62,067 nucleotides of DNA from Catenuloplanes indicus (GCF_030813715.1 NZ_JAUSUZ010000002.1:1-62067), one strand, 5' to 3'. Positions 49,973 through 57,148 are shown, counted from the stretch's first letter. Made by a program: numbers and translations. Notes: generated from the letters alone by a model not told the origin.

Positions 49973-50097
49973 CCCCGACCCGCCTGTCCGACGGCTTCAC
50001 CCGCCGCGCCCCGCTCGCCGGCCGCCGCCGCAACATCGTCCCCGTGCCGTTCGGTCGGCGCCGGATCCGGCGCCGGCGCGTGGAGGTGGCCCGGTGA
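49969..50097 (+). CDS. 42-residue arginine-rich peptide
   Basis: ATG 49969 overlaps the preceding stop and its TGA overlaps the next GTG. The product contains GFTRRAPLAGRRRN and GRRRIRRRRVEVAR, so basic that it may bind nucleic acid. Confidence 0.45.
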   Translation: MTPTRLSDGFTRRAPLAGRRRNIVPVPFGRRRIRRRRVEVAR

Positions 50098-50327
50098 GCG
50101 CCGTAGACGCAGGCTCCGTCGAAGCCCTGCTGCTGGAGGCCGTCGGCCGGGGCGAGTTCACCGTCGACGCTGACAGCCCGACCTGGTTCCGGCGCAACGG
50201 CACCCAGGTCGAGTACGACCTGTACGCAAAGTTGAACAACCTGGGCTGCGACGGGTTCCTCGACTACGACGACGCCGACGGCGCCCCGGTCGAACTGACC
50301 GAGGCGGGCCGGGAGGTGCTCCGATGA
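50094..50327 (+). CDS. small unknown protein, possible winged helix
   Basis: A 77-residue protein: VEALLLEAVGRGEFTVDADS, TWFRRNGTQVEYDLYAKL, GFLDYDDADGAPVELTEAG. Helices then a beta hairpin and LTEAGREVL, similar in outline to the 48727 product. GTG start overlapping the arginine-rich peptide. Confidence 0.5.
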   Translation: MSAVDAGSVEALLLEAVGRGEFTVDADSPTWFRRNGTQVEYDLYAKLNNLGCDGFLDYDDADGAPVELTEAGREVLR

Positions 50328-50557
50328 GCCTGGTGTGGACGGCCTGGTTCTCGGGCGTGCTGACCGTGATGGTCGCGACCGGCCCGACGTCCCGCCGCGT
50401 GTACGAGTGCCACGACGGCACGTGGGTGCGGGTCACCGACGACCTGCACCCGACCCAGTCGAACACCTGGGAGGAGCACCGGATCGACCCGGTGCCGGCC
50501 GCGTCCGCCGTCGAGGTGACCCTGACCGCGCTGGCCGCTGAGGAGATGGCTCGGTGA
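50324..50557 (+). CDS. small unknown protein
   Basis: A 77-residue protein with a hydrophobic start (LVWTAWFSGVLTVMVATG) that could be a membrane helix, then RRVYECHDGTWVRVTDDLHP and an acidic helix. Coupled by overlaps to both neighbours. Unknown function. Confidence 0.5.
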   Translation: MSLVWTAWFSGVLTVMVATGPTSRRVYECHDGTWVRVTDDLHPTQSNTWEEHRIDPVPAASAVEVTLTALAAEEMAR

Positions 50558-50706
50558 CCGCCGCCCTGACCCCGGAGGAAACCCAGCGGGCCGTCGCCGC
50601 CCGGGCGACCGAACTCGCCGCCGCCCGCGGCCAGTCGACGCGGGCGGCTCAGCTCGCGGAGGCATCCCGTCAGGCCGCCGCCCGGAACGAGCGGAACGGC
50701 CGATGA
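50554..50706 (+). CDS. 50-residue helical peptide
   Basis: GTG 50554 overlaps the previous stop and its TGA overlaps the ATG of the PycTM-like gene. The product is one amphipathic helix (LTPEETQRAVAARATELAAA, RAAQLAEASRQAAARNERN). It directly precedes the membrane effector-like gene and is co-translated with it. Confidence 0.45.
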   Translation: MTAALTPEETQRAVAARATELAAARGQSTRAAQLAEASRQAAARNERNGR

Positions 50707-51146
50707 CCGCCGCCGTCGACCTGACCGGCCCGGTCGAGGCCGCGCACGCCCGGGTCGAGCAGCAGCTGGCGAAGGCGGACACCAAGGCGGGGATCGTGTC
50801 CACGTCCGCGGTTGCCGCCGTCGCGGTGTTCGCCGCAGCCGCCGCTGCCACCCACGGCAGTGTCCGGGCCGGGCTCGTCACCGCCGCCGTGGGTGCGTTC
50901 GCCGCGCTCGGGGCGACGCTGTCCGCGCTGTGGCCGCGCCTCGGCGGGGACCACGGGTTCGTGCGGTGGGCGGGCATGGCCCCGGACGCGCTCGCGGCCG
51001 AGCTGGTCGAGTCGCCGCCGGTGGATGCCGCCGCGGTGGTGGGCCTGTCCCAGACGGCGTGGCGCAAGAACAGGGCGATCCAGGCCGCAATCGTGCTGCT
51101 GTTCGTGGCGCCGCTGGCCGGCGTGGTGACGGCGGTCGCGGTCTGA
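50703..51146 (+). CDS. orphan Pycsar TM-effector-like membrane protein
   Basis: A 147-residue protein with helix ARVEQQLAKADTKAG (ADTKAG at 25-30), TM segments near 31-50, 55-77 and 126-147, ALWPRLGGDHGFVRWAG after TM2, and the cytosolic helix VVGLSQTAWRKNRAIQ. This order (ADxKA, two TMs, PRLG, KxR, last TM) is that of the PycTM effector domain, which in Pycsar systems kills infected cells by membrane damage on sensing cCMP or cUMP. No pyrimidine cyclase gene is visible nearby. Effector, regulator or decoy role is open. Confidence 0.68.
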   Translation: MTAAVDLTGPVEAAHARVEQQLAKADTKAGIVSTSAVAAVAVFAAAAAATHGSVRAGLVTAAVGAFAALGATLSALWPRLGGDHGFVRWAGMAPDALAAELVESPPVDAAAVVGLSQTAWRKNRAIQAAIVLLFVAPLAGVVTAVAV

Positions 51147-51158
51147 GCGGCGCCCAGA

Positions 51159-51184
51159 GCCCACCCGACGCGAGCCGGGTGGGC
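51159..51184 (+). terminator. hairpin after the PycTM-like gene
   Basis: GCCCACCCG/CGGGTGGGC, a 9-bp perfect stem with an 8-base loop, 12 bp beyond the stop. Partial terminator or mRNA processing site before the next ribosome binding site. Confidence 0.5.
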
Positions 51185-51232
51185 GTGGGGACCGGGCCAG
51201 CACACGGCCAGCCCGGAGATGAGGAGATCCAC

Positions 51233-51544
51233 ATGAACGTGAACAACATGCAGGAGCACCGCGACCTGGTAGCGCAAATTGTGAGTGAGTTCGGCATCCA
51301 CCCGAGCTGGGTGGGGATCGATGCCGTCGGTGACCTGAAGATCGGCTGGGACGCCAGCGGCGGTAACGCCATCGTCGACACGAGGGTCGAGCGGTTCTCG
51401 GACGGCCTGTGGGGCGTGTTCCGGCACGAGCGCCTGAACCACGAGGCCGAGAGTTTCGAGACGGCGCTGCGCTGGGCTCTGAAGCCGCTGGCCGAGGAGG
51501 GCCTCTACAAGACCGGTCCGGTCGGCGCCTTCACGGTCGGCTAG
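51233..51544 (+). CDS. small unknown protein
   Basis: A 103-residue protein: MNVNNMQEHRDLVAQIVSEF, HPSWVGIDAVGDLKIGWDA, EAESFETALRWALKPLAEEG. Alpha/beta with two tryptophan-bearing strands. GAGGAGATCCAC upstream of ATG 51233 is strong, so it may be highly translated. No family recognised. Confidence 0.55.
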   Translation: MNVNNMQEHRDLVAQIVSEFGIHPSWVGIDAVGDLKIGWDASGGNAIVDTRVERFSDGLWGVFRHERLNHEAESFETALRWALKPLAEEGLYKTGPVGAFTVG

Positions 51545-51635
51545 GTCGGCGTCTGACGGCCCCCGCGACGCATCCCGGCGGGTGCGTCAAGGAGACCGCC
51601 AGAGCATCCGGCTCAGCGGAGACAAGGAGATCAGC

Positions 51636-51815
51636 ATGAGTTTGACCGAGACGCAGTCCCGTCTCTACCAAGACGTGATCGGCGCCGCCGACGGCGACGA
51701 CCACCGGGACGTCCTCGCCGGCATGGACGCGTCCCTGGACGACAAGGTGGCGGTCGCTGAGGAGCTGGGCGGCCCGGGTGCGGGCGAGGCGTACCGGCAG
51801 GAGGTCGGCCGGTGA
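51636..51815 (+). CDS. small helical acidic protein
   Basis: A 59-residue protein: LTETQSRLYQDVIGAADGDD, HRDVLAGMDASLDDKVAVA and a short charged end. AAGGAGATCAGC precedes ATG 51636, nearly the same leader as at 49437 and 52555. Overlaps the next GTG. Confidence 0.5.
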   Translation: MSLTETQSRLYQDVIGAADGDDHRDVLAGMDASLDDKVAVAEELGGPGAGEAYRQEVGR

Positions 51816-52060
51816 GCAGCCCGGTGCAGATGTGGCCGGGCCTGGTCGAGCAGCCGCGCCCCGGCTACGGCTACCTGGTCACCGCCCCCGACCGTAAGTG
51901 GTGGGTGTCGGAGGTCGGGCAGCAGTGGGACGCGTGGCCGTGGCCGGAGTGCGAGGCGCCCGGGTTCGACGACCAGGCGTACATGTGGGAGCACCTGCGC
52001 GGCCGGGGCACGTTCACGGCCGTCGAGAAGATCACCGAGCTGATCGGGGACCCGCAGTGA
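51812..52060 (+). CDS. tryptophan-rich small protein
   Basis: An 82-residue protein with GYLVTAPDRKWWVSEVGQQW, DAWPWPECEAPGFD and helix FTAVEKITELIGDPQ. Six tryptophans or more in 82 residues is unusual and suggests a compact binding domain. GTG start overlaps the preceding stop. Unknown function. Confidence 0.5.
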   Translation: MSSPVQMWPGLVEQPRPGYGYLVTAPDRKWWVSEVGQQWDAWPWPECEAPGFDDQAYMWEHLRGRGTFTAVEKITELIGDPQ

Positions 52061-52260
52061 CGGACGCGTTCACGGCGGTCGTCGCCCAATTCCAGGAGTG
52101 CCCGGCCGGACGCCTGTGCTCCTGCCAGCACCCGGGCGGCGAGTACAGCTGTGTCCACTGCCGCTGCGACTGCCCGTTCCCGGACCCGTGCACGGGCGTG
52201 GAGTCCCCGGACGCCTGCCAGTGCTGCGGCCGGGACTTCTTCCACCGAGGTGAGCGGTGA
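52057..52260 (+). CDS. cysteine-rich small protein
   Basis: A 67-residue protein with about eleven cysteines: ECPAGRLCSCQHPGG, YSCVHCRCDCPFPD, ACQCCGRDFFHRG. Spacing suggests two zinc-ribbon or knuckle sites. GTG start overlapping the previous stop. Unknown function; another Cys-rich gene is at 57242. Confidence 0.5.
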   Translation: MTDAFTAVVAQFQECPAGRLCSCQHPGGEYSCVHCRCDCPFPDPCTGVESPDACQCCGRDFFHRGER

Positions 52261-52487
52261 GCGCCTACGCCAGCGACGACCGGGTGGTCGTGTTCGGCGG
52301 CGGTCACCTCGGCGTGTATCTGCCGCAGGACGACCGGAACGAACGTACCCCGTCCGGCGATGTCCGGCCGCGGACGGAGGGCTGGTTCGCGGCTTACGTG
52401 GCCGGCGAGCCGCAGGGTTCGTTCCGGTCGCTGGATGAGGCGGTGGAGTCGTTGATCGGCCCGCCGCGCACCACCGAGGTTCTGTAG
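52257..52487 (+). CDS. small unknown protein
   Basis: A 76-residue protein: DRVVVFGGGHLGVYLPQDD, GWFAAYVAGEPQGSFRSLDE and helix AVESLIGPPRT, a beta sheet closed by one helix. Last gene of this coupled run; a terminator-like hairpin follows. Confidence 0.5.
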   Translation: MSAYASDDRVVVFGGGHLGVYLPQDDRNERTPSGDVRPRTEGWFAAYVAGEPQGSFRSLDEAVESLIGPPRTTEVL

Positions 52488-52495
52488 TTCCGCGC

Positions 52496-52535
52496 GGGGA
52501 GCAGCGTCCACCTGCCAAGACGAGCGCTGCTCCCC
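52496..52535 (+). terminator. hairpin within the micro-ORF array
   Basis: GGGGAGCAGCG/CGCTGCTCCCC, an 11-bp perfect stem with an 18-base loop, just after the 52257 gene. It separates two coupled gene runs and precedes the ribosome binding site GAAGGAGGGGATC. Confidence 0.6.
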
Positions 52536-52568
52536 ACCACCAACCACCCCCCGAAGGAGGGGATCAGC

Positions 52569-52733
52569 ATGCGACAGGATACGACCTGCAACCACCAGCC
52601 CTGCCACTCCTACTGCCCGCGGATCGGCCGTCTCGCCGCCGACGAGGGCCGCCCGCCCGTCCAGCGGACCGGTGTCGGCGCGCTCGCCTCGACCGACACG
52701 GTGACCACGTCCAACTCGACCAAGGCGGCGTGA
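52569..52733 (+). CDS. 54-residue Cys/His-headed peptide
   Basis: ATG 52569 follows GGAGGGGATCAGC. The head CNHQPCHSYCPRIG has three cysteines and two histidines, enough for one zinc; the rest is Ser/Thr-rich. Its TGA overlaps the next ATG by one base. Unknown function. Confidence 0.45.
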   Translation: MRQDTTCNHQPCHSYCPRIGRLAADEGRPPVQRTGVGALASTDTVTTSNSTKAA

Positions 52734-52945
52734 TGAAGACCGACTCCCGATCCGCGCACCGATGCCGGCCGCTGACCCGCAGGGCGCCCGGTGGTGATCC
52801 GCAGCCGCTCGTGATGCGCGAGTCGTCGATCGCCGCGCTCGCCCTGAACCCGCCGCCCCGCCACGACGTGCTCCTCGGCGCGGGCGGGGTCCTGACCGAG
52901 GTGACCGTGGCGGGTACGCCGGTCGCGTCCTGGAGGCTCGTATGA
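52733..52945 (+). CDS. small unknown protein
   Basis: A 70-residue protein with a basic start (SAHRCRPLTRRAPGGD) and a beta-rich end (VLLGAGGVLTEVTVAGTPVA). ATG overlaps the previous stop as TGATG. No family. Confidence 0.45.
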   Translation: MKTDSRSAHRCRPLTRRAPGGDPQPLVMRESSIAALALNPPPRHDVLLGAGGVLTEVTVAGTPVASWRLV

Positions 52946-53163
52946 CCGGCGCGCAGATGACCGGTGCTCAGATCGACAACGCCGTACACAGCCTCGAAGC
53001 CGCCGGCGTCCACACGGCGATCTCGGTCGAGTCGGGGACCGTCAAGGTCGCGGTGCTGTCTACCGTCTACGGCCGGGAGGCGACGATCCGGGTCCTCGCC
53101 GGGTTGCTGCCGGACGGGGTCGCGTTCGAGGTCGTCTCCTGGCCGAAGGGGGTGGCGTCGTGA
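52942..53163 (+). CDS. small alpha/beta protein
   Basis: A 73-residue protein: AQIDNAVHSLEAAGVHTAIS, GTVKVAVLSTVYGREATIRV, LAGLLPDGVAFEVV. A regular helix-strand-strand-helix-strand pattern, possibly a mini ferredoxin-like fold. Coupled to both neighbours. Confidence 0.5.
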   Translation: MTGAQMTGAQIDNAVHSLEAAGVHTAISVESGTVKVAVLSTVYGREATIRVLAGLLPDGVAFEVVSWPKGVAS

Positions 53164-53357
53164 GCCGCACCTGGGTGACCGCCGACGACGGTGTGACGCG
53201 ACTGGTCGAGATCGTCGCCGACGACGCGATCGCCGGCTACCGGGCCCGCTGTACGACGCACGGCTGGCTGGACACGAACGGCGAGCACGGACTCAACCCG
53301 GTGATCGGGTACGCCGGGAACCACATCGACTACGACCACCGGGAGGTGGCGGCATGA
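53160..53357 (+). CDS. small unknown protein
   Basis: A 65-residue protein with TWVTADDGVTRLVEIVADD, YRARCTTHGWLDTN and GYAGNHIDYDHREVA. The C-x-x-H and H-x(n)-H residues could bind a metal; the layout resembles small phage zinc proteins. GTG start overlapping the previous stop. Confidence 0.5.
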   Translation: MSRTWVTADDGVTRLVEIVADDAIAGYRARCTTHGWLDTNGEHGLNPVIGYAGNHIDYDHREVAA

Positions 53358-53557
53358 GCGCCCCGGTGCTGGCGGAGCCGATCGAGTGCCTGTGCGCGGA
53401 CCTGGCCGCCGCCGGCCTGCCCGTCACGTGTTGCGTGGAGGGCGGCCGGGTGTGGCTGACCCCGAACGGCCCGGTCGACACGGTGATCGAGGTGCGGGCG
53501 CTCGCGGTCGCGCTGCGTCGCGTGCCGGATCCGGTGTGGCGGGAGGCGAGCCGATGA
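53354..53557 (+). CDS. small unknown protein
   Basis: A 67-residue protein: PIECLCADLAAAGLPVTCCV, GGRVWLTPNGPVDTVIEVRA, LAVALRRVPDPVWRE. Helix-strand-strand-helix; four cysteines near the start. Coupled by overlaps. Confidence 0.5.
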   Translation: MSAPVLAEPIECLCADLAAAGLPVTCCVEGGRVWLTPNGPVDTVIEVRALAVALRRVPDPVWREASR

Positions 53558-53868
53558 GCGACGACCGGCCCGCAATCCGCTTCGTCAACTACATGTCGGA
53601 CCGGGAGACGATGAACGCCCGGCTGATCATCGGCCCGTACGAGACGACTGCCGAGCGGGACGCCGACCTGGACCGCCTGTCCGGGCTGCCGCTCGGTGAC
53701 GACTGCTTCTACGGCGGGCAGGAGTTCGACGCCGCGACGATGGCCGAGGCCAGCGACGGCTGGCATGACGAGACGGTCGAGCCCGCCCAGGTCGCGCACG
53801 CCACCACCATCCGCGGCTTCCACGCCGCGTTCGACGGCGTGCCCGAGGACGAGGAGGACGACGAGTGA
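53554..53868 (+). CDS. small acidic protein
   Basis: A 104-residue protein: AIRFVNYMSDRETMNARLII, TTAERDADLDRLSGLPLGDD, EFDAATMAEASDGWHDETVE and an EDEEDDE end. Acidic and soluble; conceivably a DNA mimic, but no evidence beyond charge. Coupled by overlaps. Confidence 0.5.
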   Translation: MSDDRPAIRFVNYMSDRETMNARLIIGPYETTAERDADLDRLSGLPLGDDCFYGGQEFDAATMAEASDGWHDETVEPAQVAHATTIRGFHAAFDGVPEDEEDDE

Positions 53869-54272
53869 GCGACCTGTTCTTCGACTGGATGTTCACGCGC
53901 CGGTTCGCCAAGCACGCCTACGACGACCGGTTCCTTCTCCACGACGGCACCCGGTACATCGTCTGTAACCTGTCCGACCGCGACCATCAATGCTGGGTCG
54001 CTGCGTGGACGGCCGACGGGCAGATGCCGCTGACACCACTCAACGTTCTCAGCGAGCAGCACGTGTGGGAGCGTCAGTATCGGCCCGCCGCGGAGATGAT
54101 GGCGCTGTGGAACGGGATCTTCAAGCCGGGCGATGACCTGCCCGGGTGTGTGTTCACCGGCCGGTCCTGGGACGGGGTCGCTGTCCGGGACGTGTTTCGG
54201 GACTCGGGCTGGTCGACGGACGCCGTCCGCGGTGAGTTGGTCGCGCTGCTCGACGCTGTGGAGGCGTCGTGA
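53865..54272 (+). CDS. unknown protein, aromatic-rich
   Basis: A 135-residue protein: FFDWMFTRRFAKHAYDDRFL, RYIVCNLSDRDHQCWVAAWT, PAAEMMALWNGIFKPGDDLP, AVRGELVALLDAV. The largest soluble protein of this run. No motif recognised. GTG overlap with the acidic gene. Confidence 0.5.
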   Translation: MSDLFFDWMFTRRFAKHAYDDRFLLHDGTRYIVCNLSDRDHQCWVAAWTADGQMPLTPLNVLSEQHVWERQYRPAAEMMALWNGIFKPGDDLPGCVFTGRSWDGVAVRDVFRDSGWSTDAVRGELVALLDAVEAS

Positions 54273-54583
54273 GGCCGTCGCGGGAGCTCGACCACCTCAT
54301 CTGGCCGCACTCCGACATCACGCACATCTGGCCGGACCTAAAGCCCGGCATGACGATCGGCTGGTGGGAGGGGCCCGACGGCCCCGACTACCTGAACGTC
54401 CTCGCCGTCCACCCGCCAAACCCGGACGACGAGGAGTGGGTGTACATCGACGCGGTCGAGGGCCGCTTCCGGCGCCTGCCCGGCGACATCTTCGAGGAGA
54501 TCACACCGGAGATGGCGGACCTGATGGGTGTGATCGTCGTGGCCGAGTCGGCACGGCTGGCCGCGAACGGCGGTGCCTCGTGA
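54269..54583 (+). CDS. small unknown protein
   Basis: A 104-residue protein with DHLIWPHSDITHIWPDLKPG, MTIGWWEGPDGPDYLNVLAV, EEWVYIDAVEGRFRRLPGD and an acidic helix. Beta-rich with many tryptophans. Overlaps on both sides. Confidence 0.5.
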   Translation: MRPSRELDHLIWPHSDITHIWPDLKPGMTIGWWEGPDGPDYLNVLAVHPPNPDDEEWVYIDAVEGRFRRLPGDIFEEITPEMADLMGVIVVAESARLAANGGAS

Positions 54584-54828
54584 CCACCATCTACGAGGAG
54601 CCGCTGCTGGCCCTCCAGGACACCACGACCCGCGAGACGATGCAGATCGCCTGGGACGGCGACGGGCCCGCGCTCGGCCTGCACTTCGCGCTCAAGCCCG
54701 GCATCCGCTGGGTGACCGTCACCAGCGCGGTCGTCGACGACGAGAGCGGGCAGATCACCGTCACGGTCGACGGGGTCGAGTCGACCTGGACCCGCTACTT
54801 CCCGGCGACGTACCGGAGGGCGTTATGA
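54580..54828 (+). CDS. small beta-rich unknown protein
   Basis: An 82-residue protein: EEPLLALQDTTTRETMQIAW, LGLHFALKPGIRWVTVTSAV, GQITVTVDGVESTWTRYFPA. Reads as a small beta barrel. GTG overlaps the preceding stop. Confidence 0.5.
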   Translation: MTTIYEEPLLALQDTTTRETMQIAWDGDGPALGLHFALKPGIRWVTVTSAVVDDESGQITVTVDGVESTWTRYFPATYRRAL

Positions 54829-54965
54829 CCGCCGCGCACGAGGCGGAGCCGGCCGCCCAGACTGCGGAGGAGCTGCTGGCCGAGTTCGGGCGGGACGGCC
54901 TGGACGCGACCACAGAGCCGGTCCTGGATCAGATCGTGGCGGGGGAGTGGCCCGCCGGCGAGTAG
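54825..54965 (+). CDS. 46-residue acidic peptide, end of the micro-ORF array
   Basis: ATG 54825 overlaps the previous stop. The product (AAQTAEELLAEFGRDGLDAT, EPVLDQIVAGEWPAGE) is acidic and helical. Last gene of the rightward array, followed by a strong hairpin. Confidence 0.45.
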   Translation: MTAAHEAEPAAQTAEELLAEFGRDGLDATTEPVLDQIVAGEWPAGE

Positions 54966-54979
54966 AGCACGCACGTGAG

Positions 54980-55012
54980 AACGCCCCGCACGGCTTCGGC
55001 CGGCGGGGCGTT
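54980..55012. terminator. bidirectional terminator ending the micro-ORF array
   Basis: AACGCCCCGC/GCGGGGCGTT, 10-bp perfect stem with a 13-base loop, between convergent genes ending at 54965 and 55028. The same stem sequence recurs at 55520-55554. Confidence 0.75.
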
Positions 55013-55027
55013 GCGCTGCCTGGGGTT

Positions 55028-55330
55028 CTACTCGCCGGCGAGGGCCGTGTTCGCGGCGGTCGCGAGGGCGAGTGCGGCGGTGCGGACCTGGGCGAGCTGG
55101 GCCGCGTTCAGGCCTGCCTGGCTGCCTGCGGCGAGCGCGGCGGTGAGGGCCTGCATCTGGCTGGCGAGGGCGGCTGCGGTCGGCTGGCTGGCCGGGGACG
55201 CCGGTGCGGCCGGTGCGGGGGTGGGGCTGTGGGGGGTGGGGAAGCCGAGCACCTGCGACAGGGTCGGGCCGGCGGCGGCGGTGGAGCGGAGCAGGGCGTA
55301 CCTGGCGGCTGCGGACGCGGATGCGGGCAT
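55028..55330 (-). CDS. alanine-rich helical protein
   Basis: A 100-residue protein: ARYALLRSTAAAGPTLSQVL, a Pro/Ala/Ser linker, then helices SQMQALTAALAAGSQAGLNA and AAQLAQVRTAALALATAAN. Possibly a minor structural or membrane-associated peptide. AGGAGGCACCCC upstream of ATG 55330 is strong. Family unknown. The 55331-55566 gap beyond it holds only a hairpin. Confidence 0.5.
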   Translation of the reverse strand: MPASASAAARYALLRSTAAAGPTLSQVLGFPTPHSPTPAPAAPASPASQPTAAALASQMQALTAALAAGSQAGLNAAQLAQVRTAALALATAANTALAGE

Positions 55331-55519
55331 GGGGTGCCTCCTGGGGCTGGTGCGGGGGTTTGGGGGTTGCCCTCGCGGCGTGGCCTGCGGTGGGGCTGAC
55401 ACCAGCTTGCGGGCTGAGAAATTCGGGGTCAAGGTGGGCGAATGTGTTTCCCTGACTGGGTGACACGCGCTGCGCGTCCACTGTGGAGTCCGTGCCGGTT
55501 TGGGGGCGTGCGGACGCGG

Positions 55520-55554
55520 GAACGCCCCGCCGGCGGGGGCCGTGCGGGGCGTTC
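55520..55554 (-). terminator. hairpin downstream of the YQFP pair
   Basis: GAACGCCCCGC/GCGGGGCGTTC, 11-bp perfect stem, 13 bp past the stop at 55567 on the minus strand. Same stem core as the terminator at 54980, so both may derive from a common sequence. Confidence 0.65.
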
Positions 55555-55566
55555 TGCTGTCCGGGA

Positions 55567-55827
55567 TCAGGTGATCGGCTGGCCGGCGGCGAGCCGGGAC
55601 AGATAGCCGATGACCTCGTCGGCGGTCAGCCCGTCCATGACGATGACGCCGCGGGCGGTGTCGGTGGCGGGTTCGTCGTCGGTCGGGTCGACCTCCAGCT
55701 CGTACAGCCAGATGCTGTGCGGGTCGGTGGTGACGTTCGCGCCGCGGCCGGACGGGAACTGGTAGTGGGCGTGGCCGGGCGCCGAATCGGTGATGAAGAA
55801 GTCCAGGTCGGCGAGGGTGGCCGTCAT
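55567..55827 (-). CDS. YQFP-motif small protein A
   Basis: An 86-residue protein: DLDFFITDSAPGHAHYQFPS, GANVTTDPHSIWLYELEVD, MDGLTADEVIGYLSRLAAG. It shares the order YQFP-G, strand with a Trp, DG and a final helix with its neighbour at 55824, which it overlaps by 4 bp, indicating tandem duplication and divergence. Function unknown. Confidence 0.55.
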   Translation of the reverse strand: MTATLADLDFFITDSAPGHAHYQFPSGRGANVTTDPHSIWLYELEVDPTDDEPATDTARGVIVMDGLTADEVIGYLSRLAAGQPIT

Positions 55828-56045
55828 GCCGCCGCCAGCTGGAGCAGCTTCGCGGTCGCGTCGTCCTCGGACAGGCCGCGCATGCTGGGTCCGTCGGAGA
55901 CGGCGATGCTCCAGGTGGTGCCGTTGAAGACGATGGACGCCTCGGTGCCGTCCGGGAACTGGTAGCGGGCGGAGTCATCGTTACGGCTGACGAGGTGCTG
56001 GTCGAGGCCGTCGCGCCACGGCAGGGTGTTGGTCGGTGCGGTCAT
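55824..56045 (-). CDS. YQFP-motif small protein B
   Basis: A 73-residue protein: DDSARYQFPDGTEASIVFNG, TTWSIAVSDGPSMRGLSEDD, ATAKLLQLAAA. Paralogous in layout to the 55567 product. ATG 56045 follows GCAAGGAGCCCCGC. Small alpha/beta fold, role unknown. Confidence 0.55.
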   Translation of the reverse strand: MTAPTNTLPWRDGLDQHLVSRNDDSARYQFPDGTEASIVFNGTTWSIAVSDGPSMRGLSEDDATAKLLQLAAA

Positions 56046-56167
56046 GCGGGGCTCCTTGCGGGGGTGAGGGGTCCGCCGCCGTCCGGGGAAGAGAACGGCG
56101 GCGGCTGGCCGGTTGGCCACCGTGCCCGCCCGAGCAGGTGCGATCGGGCGGGCCGGAAGCACAGCGG

Positions 56168-56518
56168 TCAGTACCGGCGTTCGGCGTCGGGCCGGTTGAG
56201 GGTGTTGACCCCGTTGAGCGCGTCGTTCCAGGCGTCCTGCTCGCCGGCGGGAAGCGTGATCCCGGAGCCGAGCATCGCCGCGGTCTGGGCGAGGACGGCG
56301 AGGGTGTGCGCGGACTCGCGCAGGTGCGCGGCATACACGCCCGGGCCCTCGTTGCGGTGCTCGCGGTTGTAGACGTGCTGGCCGTTGAAGCGGTTGTAGA
56401 CGCCGCTCCCGGCAGGGTTGTTCATCTGGGCGACCACCCGGTCGGCCTCGTAGAGGCGGCGGATCGATTCGGCGGCGAGTTCGGGGCCGGAGTAGAGGCG
56501 GACGGTCGTGTCTGTCAC
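56168..56518 (-). CDS. small unknown protein
   Basis: A 116-residue protein: TTVRLYSGPELAAESIRRLY, VYNRFNGQHVYNREHRNEGP, HLRESAHTLAVLAQTAAML. Helical ends with a polar Asn/Tyr-rich centre. GTG 56518 follows AGGAGAGCAC. No family recognised. Confidence 0.5.
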   Translation of the reverse strand: MTDTTVRLYSGPELAAESIRRLYEADRVVAQMNNPAGSGVYNRFNGQHVYNREHRNEGPGVYAAHLRESAHTLAVLAQTAAMLGSGITLPAGEQDAWNDALNGVNTLNRPDAERRY

Positions 56519-56614
56519 GTGCTCTCCTGCTGGTCGAGGTCCGGGCTGTCCGGCCTGCCACCGCCACAGCACCCGCCACATACGGGCGCGGATGCTGGAC
56601 GGGGCCAGGCCGGG

Positions 56615-56824
56615 CTACCGGAACGTGACCGTGATCCCACGGGCCGCCCCGTAGTCGACGATCAACTTGGTGCGCTCCTCCCCGAGAACGAAGAAGCCGA
56701 GGTCGAGCGTCAGGCTGGTCGCGGTGTGTGCGGCCACGGTGACGAACGCGCGGACGTCGAGCGCAACCATCTCGGCGTGCTCGAATACGTCGGTGACGGT
56801 CGGGGTTCGGTCGGTGCTGTCCAT
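56615..56824 (-). CDS. small unknown protein
   Basis: A 69-residue protein: TVTDVFEHAEMVALDVRAFV, TVAAHTATSLTLDLGFFVLG and a basic end. ATG 56824 follows GGGGGACACCAGC. Alternating helix and strands; unknown. Confidence 0.5.
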   Translation of the reverse strand: MDSTDRTPTVTDVFEHAEMVALDVRAFVTVAAHTATSLTLDLGFFVLGEERTKLIVDYGAARGITVTFR

Positions 56825-56839
56825 GCTGGTGTCCCCCGG

Positions 56840-57148
56840 TCAGCCGATGTTGTAGGTGCCGGAGTGCTCGACGTGCTCGATCTCGACGGGCCGCACGCCG
56901 TCCGCGGTGGCGACCGTGAACGAGCCGCCGTTGATGCCGGTGACGACGCCCTCGACGCGCTTACCGCCGTACAGGACCGCGATGAACCCGGTCAGGGTCG
57001 GGGCGTTGAAGCTGAACTGGGCGTGGGCGGTGATCGTGGCGATGGCCTGCTCGCGGTGGCGGCGCTCGCGTGGGGTCTGCGGCTCGGCGTGCTGGATGGC
57101 GTCGTTGCGGGTGCTGATCTCGTCGAGCATGGCGCGGATGTCGCTCAT
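56840..57148 (-). CDS. small protein with Tudor/SH3-like beta end
   Basis: A 102-residue protein: helical start (IRAMLDEISTRNDAIQHAEP, ERRHREQAIATITAHAQF), then LTGFIAVLYGGKRVEGVVTG and GSFTVATADGVRPVEIEHVE, which read as a five-strand barrel. Possible nucleic-acid binding; not assigned. Confidence 0.5.
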   Translation of the reverse strand: MSDIRAMLDEISTRNDAIQHAEPQTPRERRHREQAIATITAHAQFSFNAPTLTGFIAVLYGGKRVEGVVTGINGGSFTVATADGVRPVEIEHVEHSGTYNIG

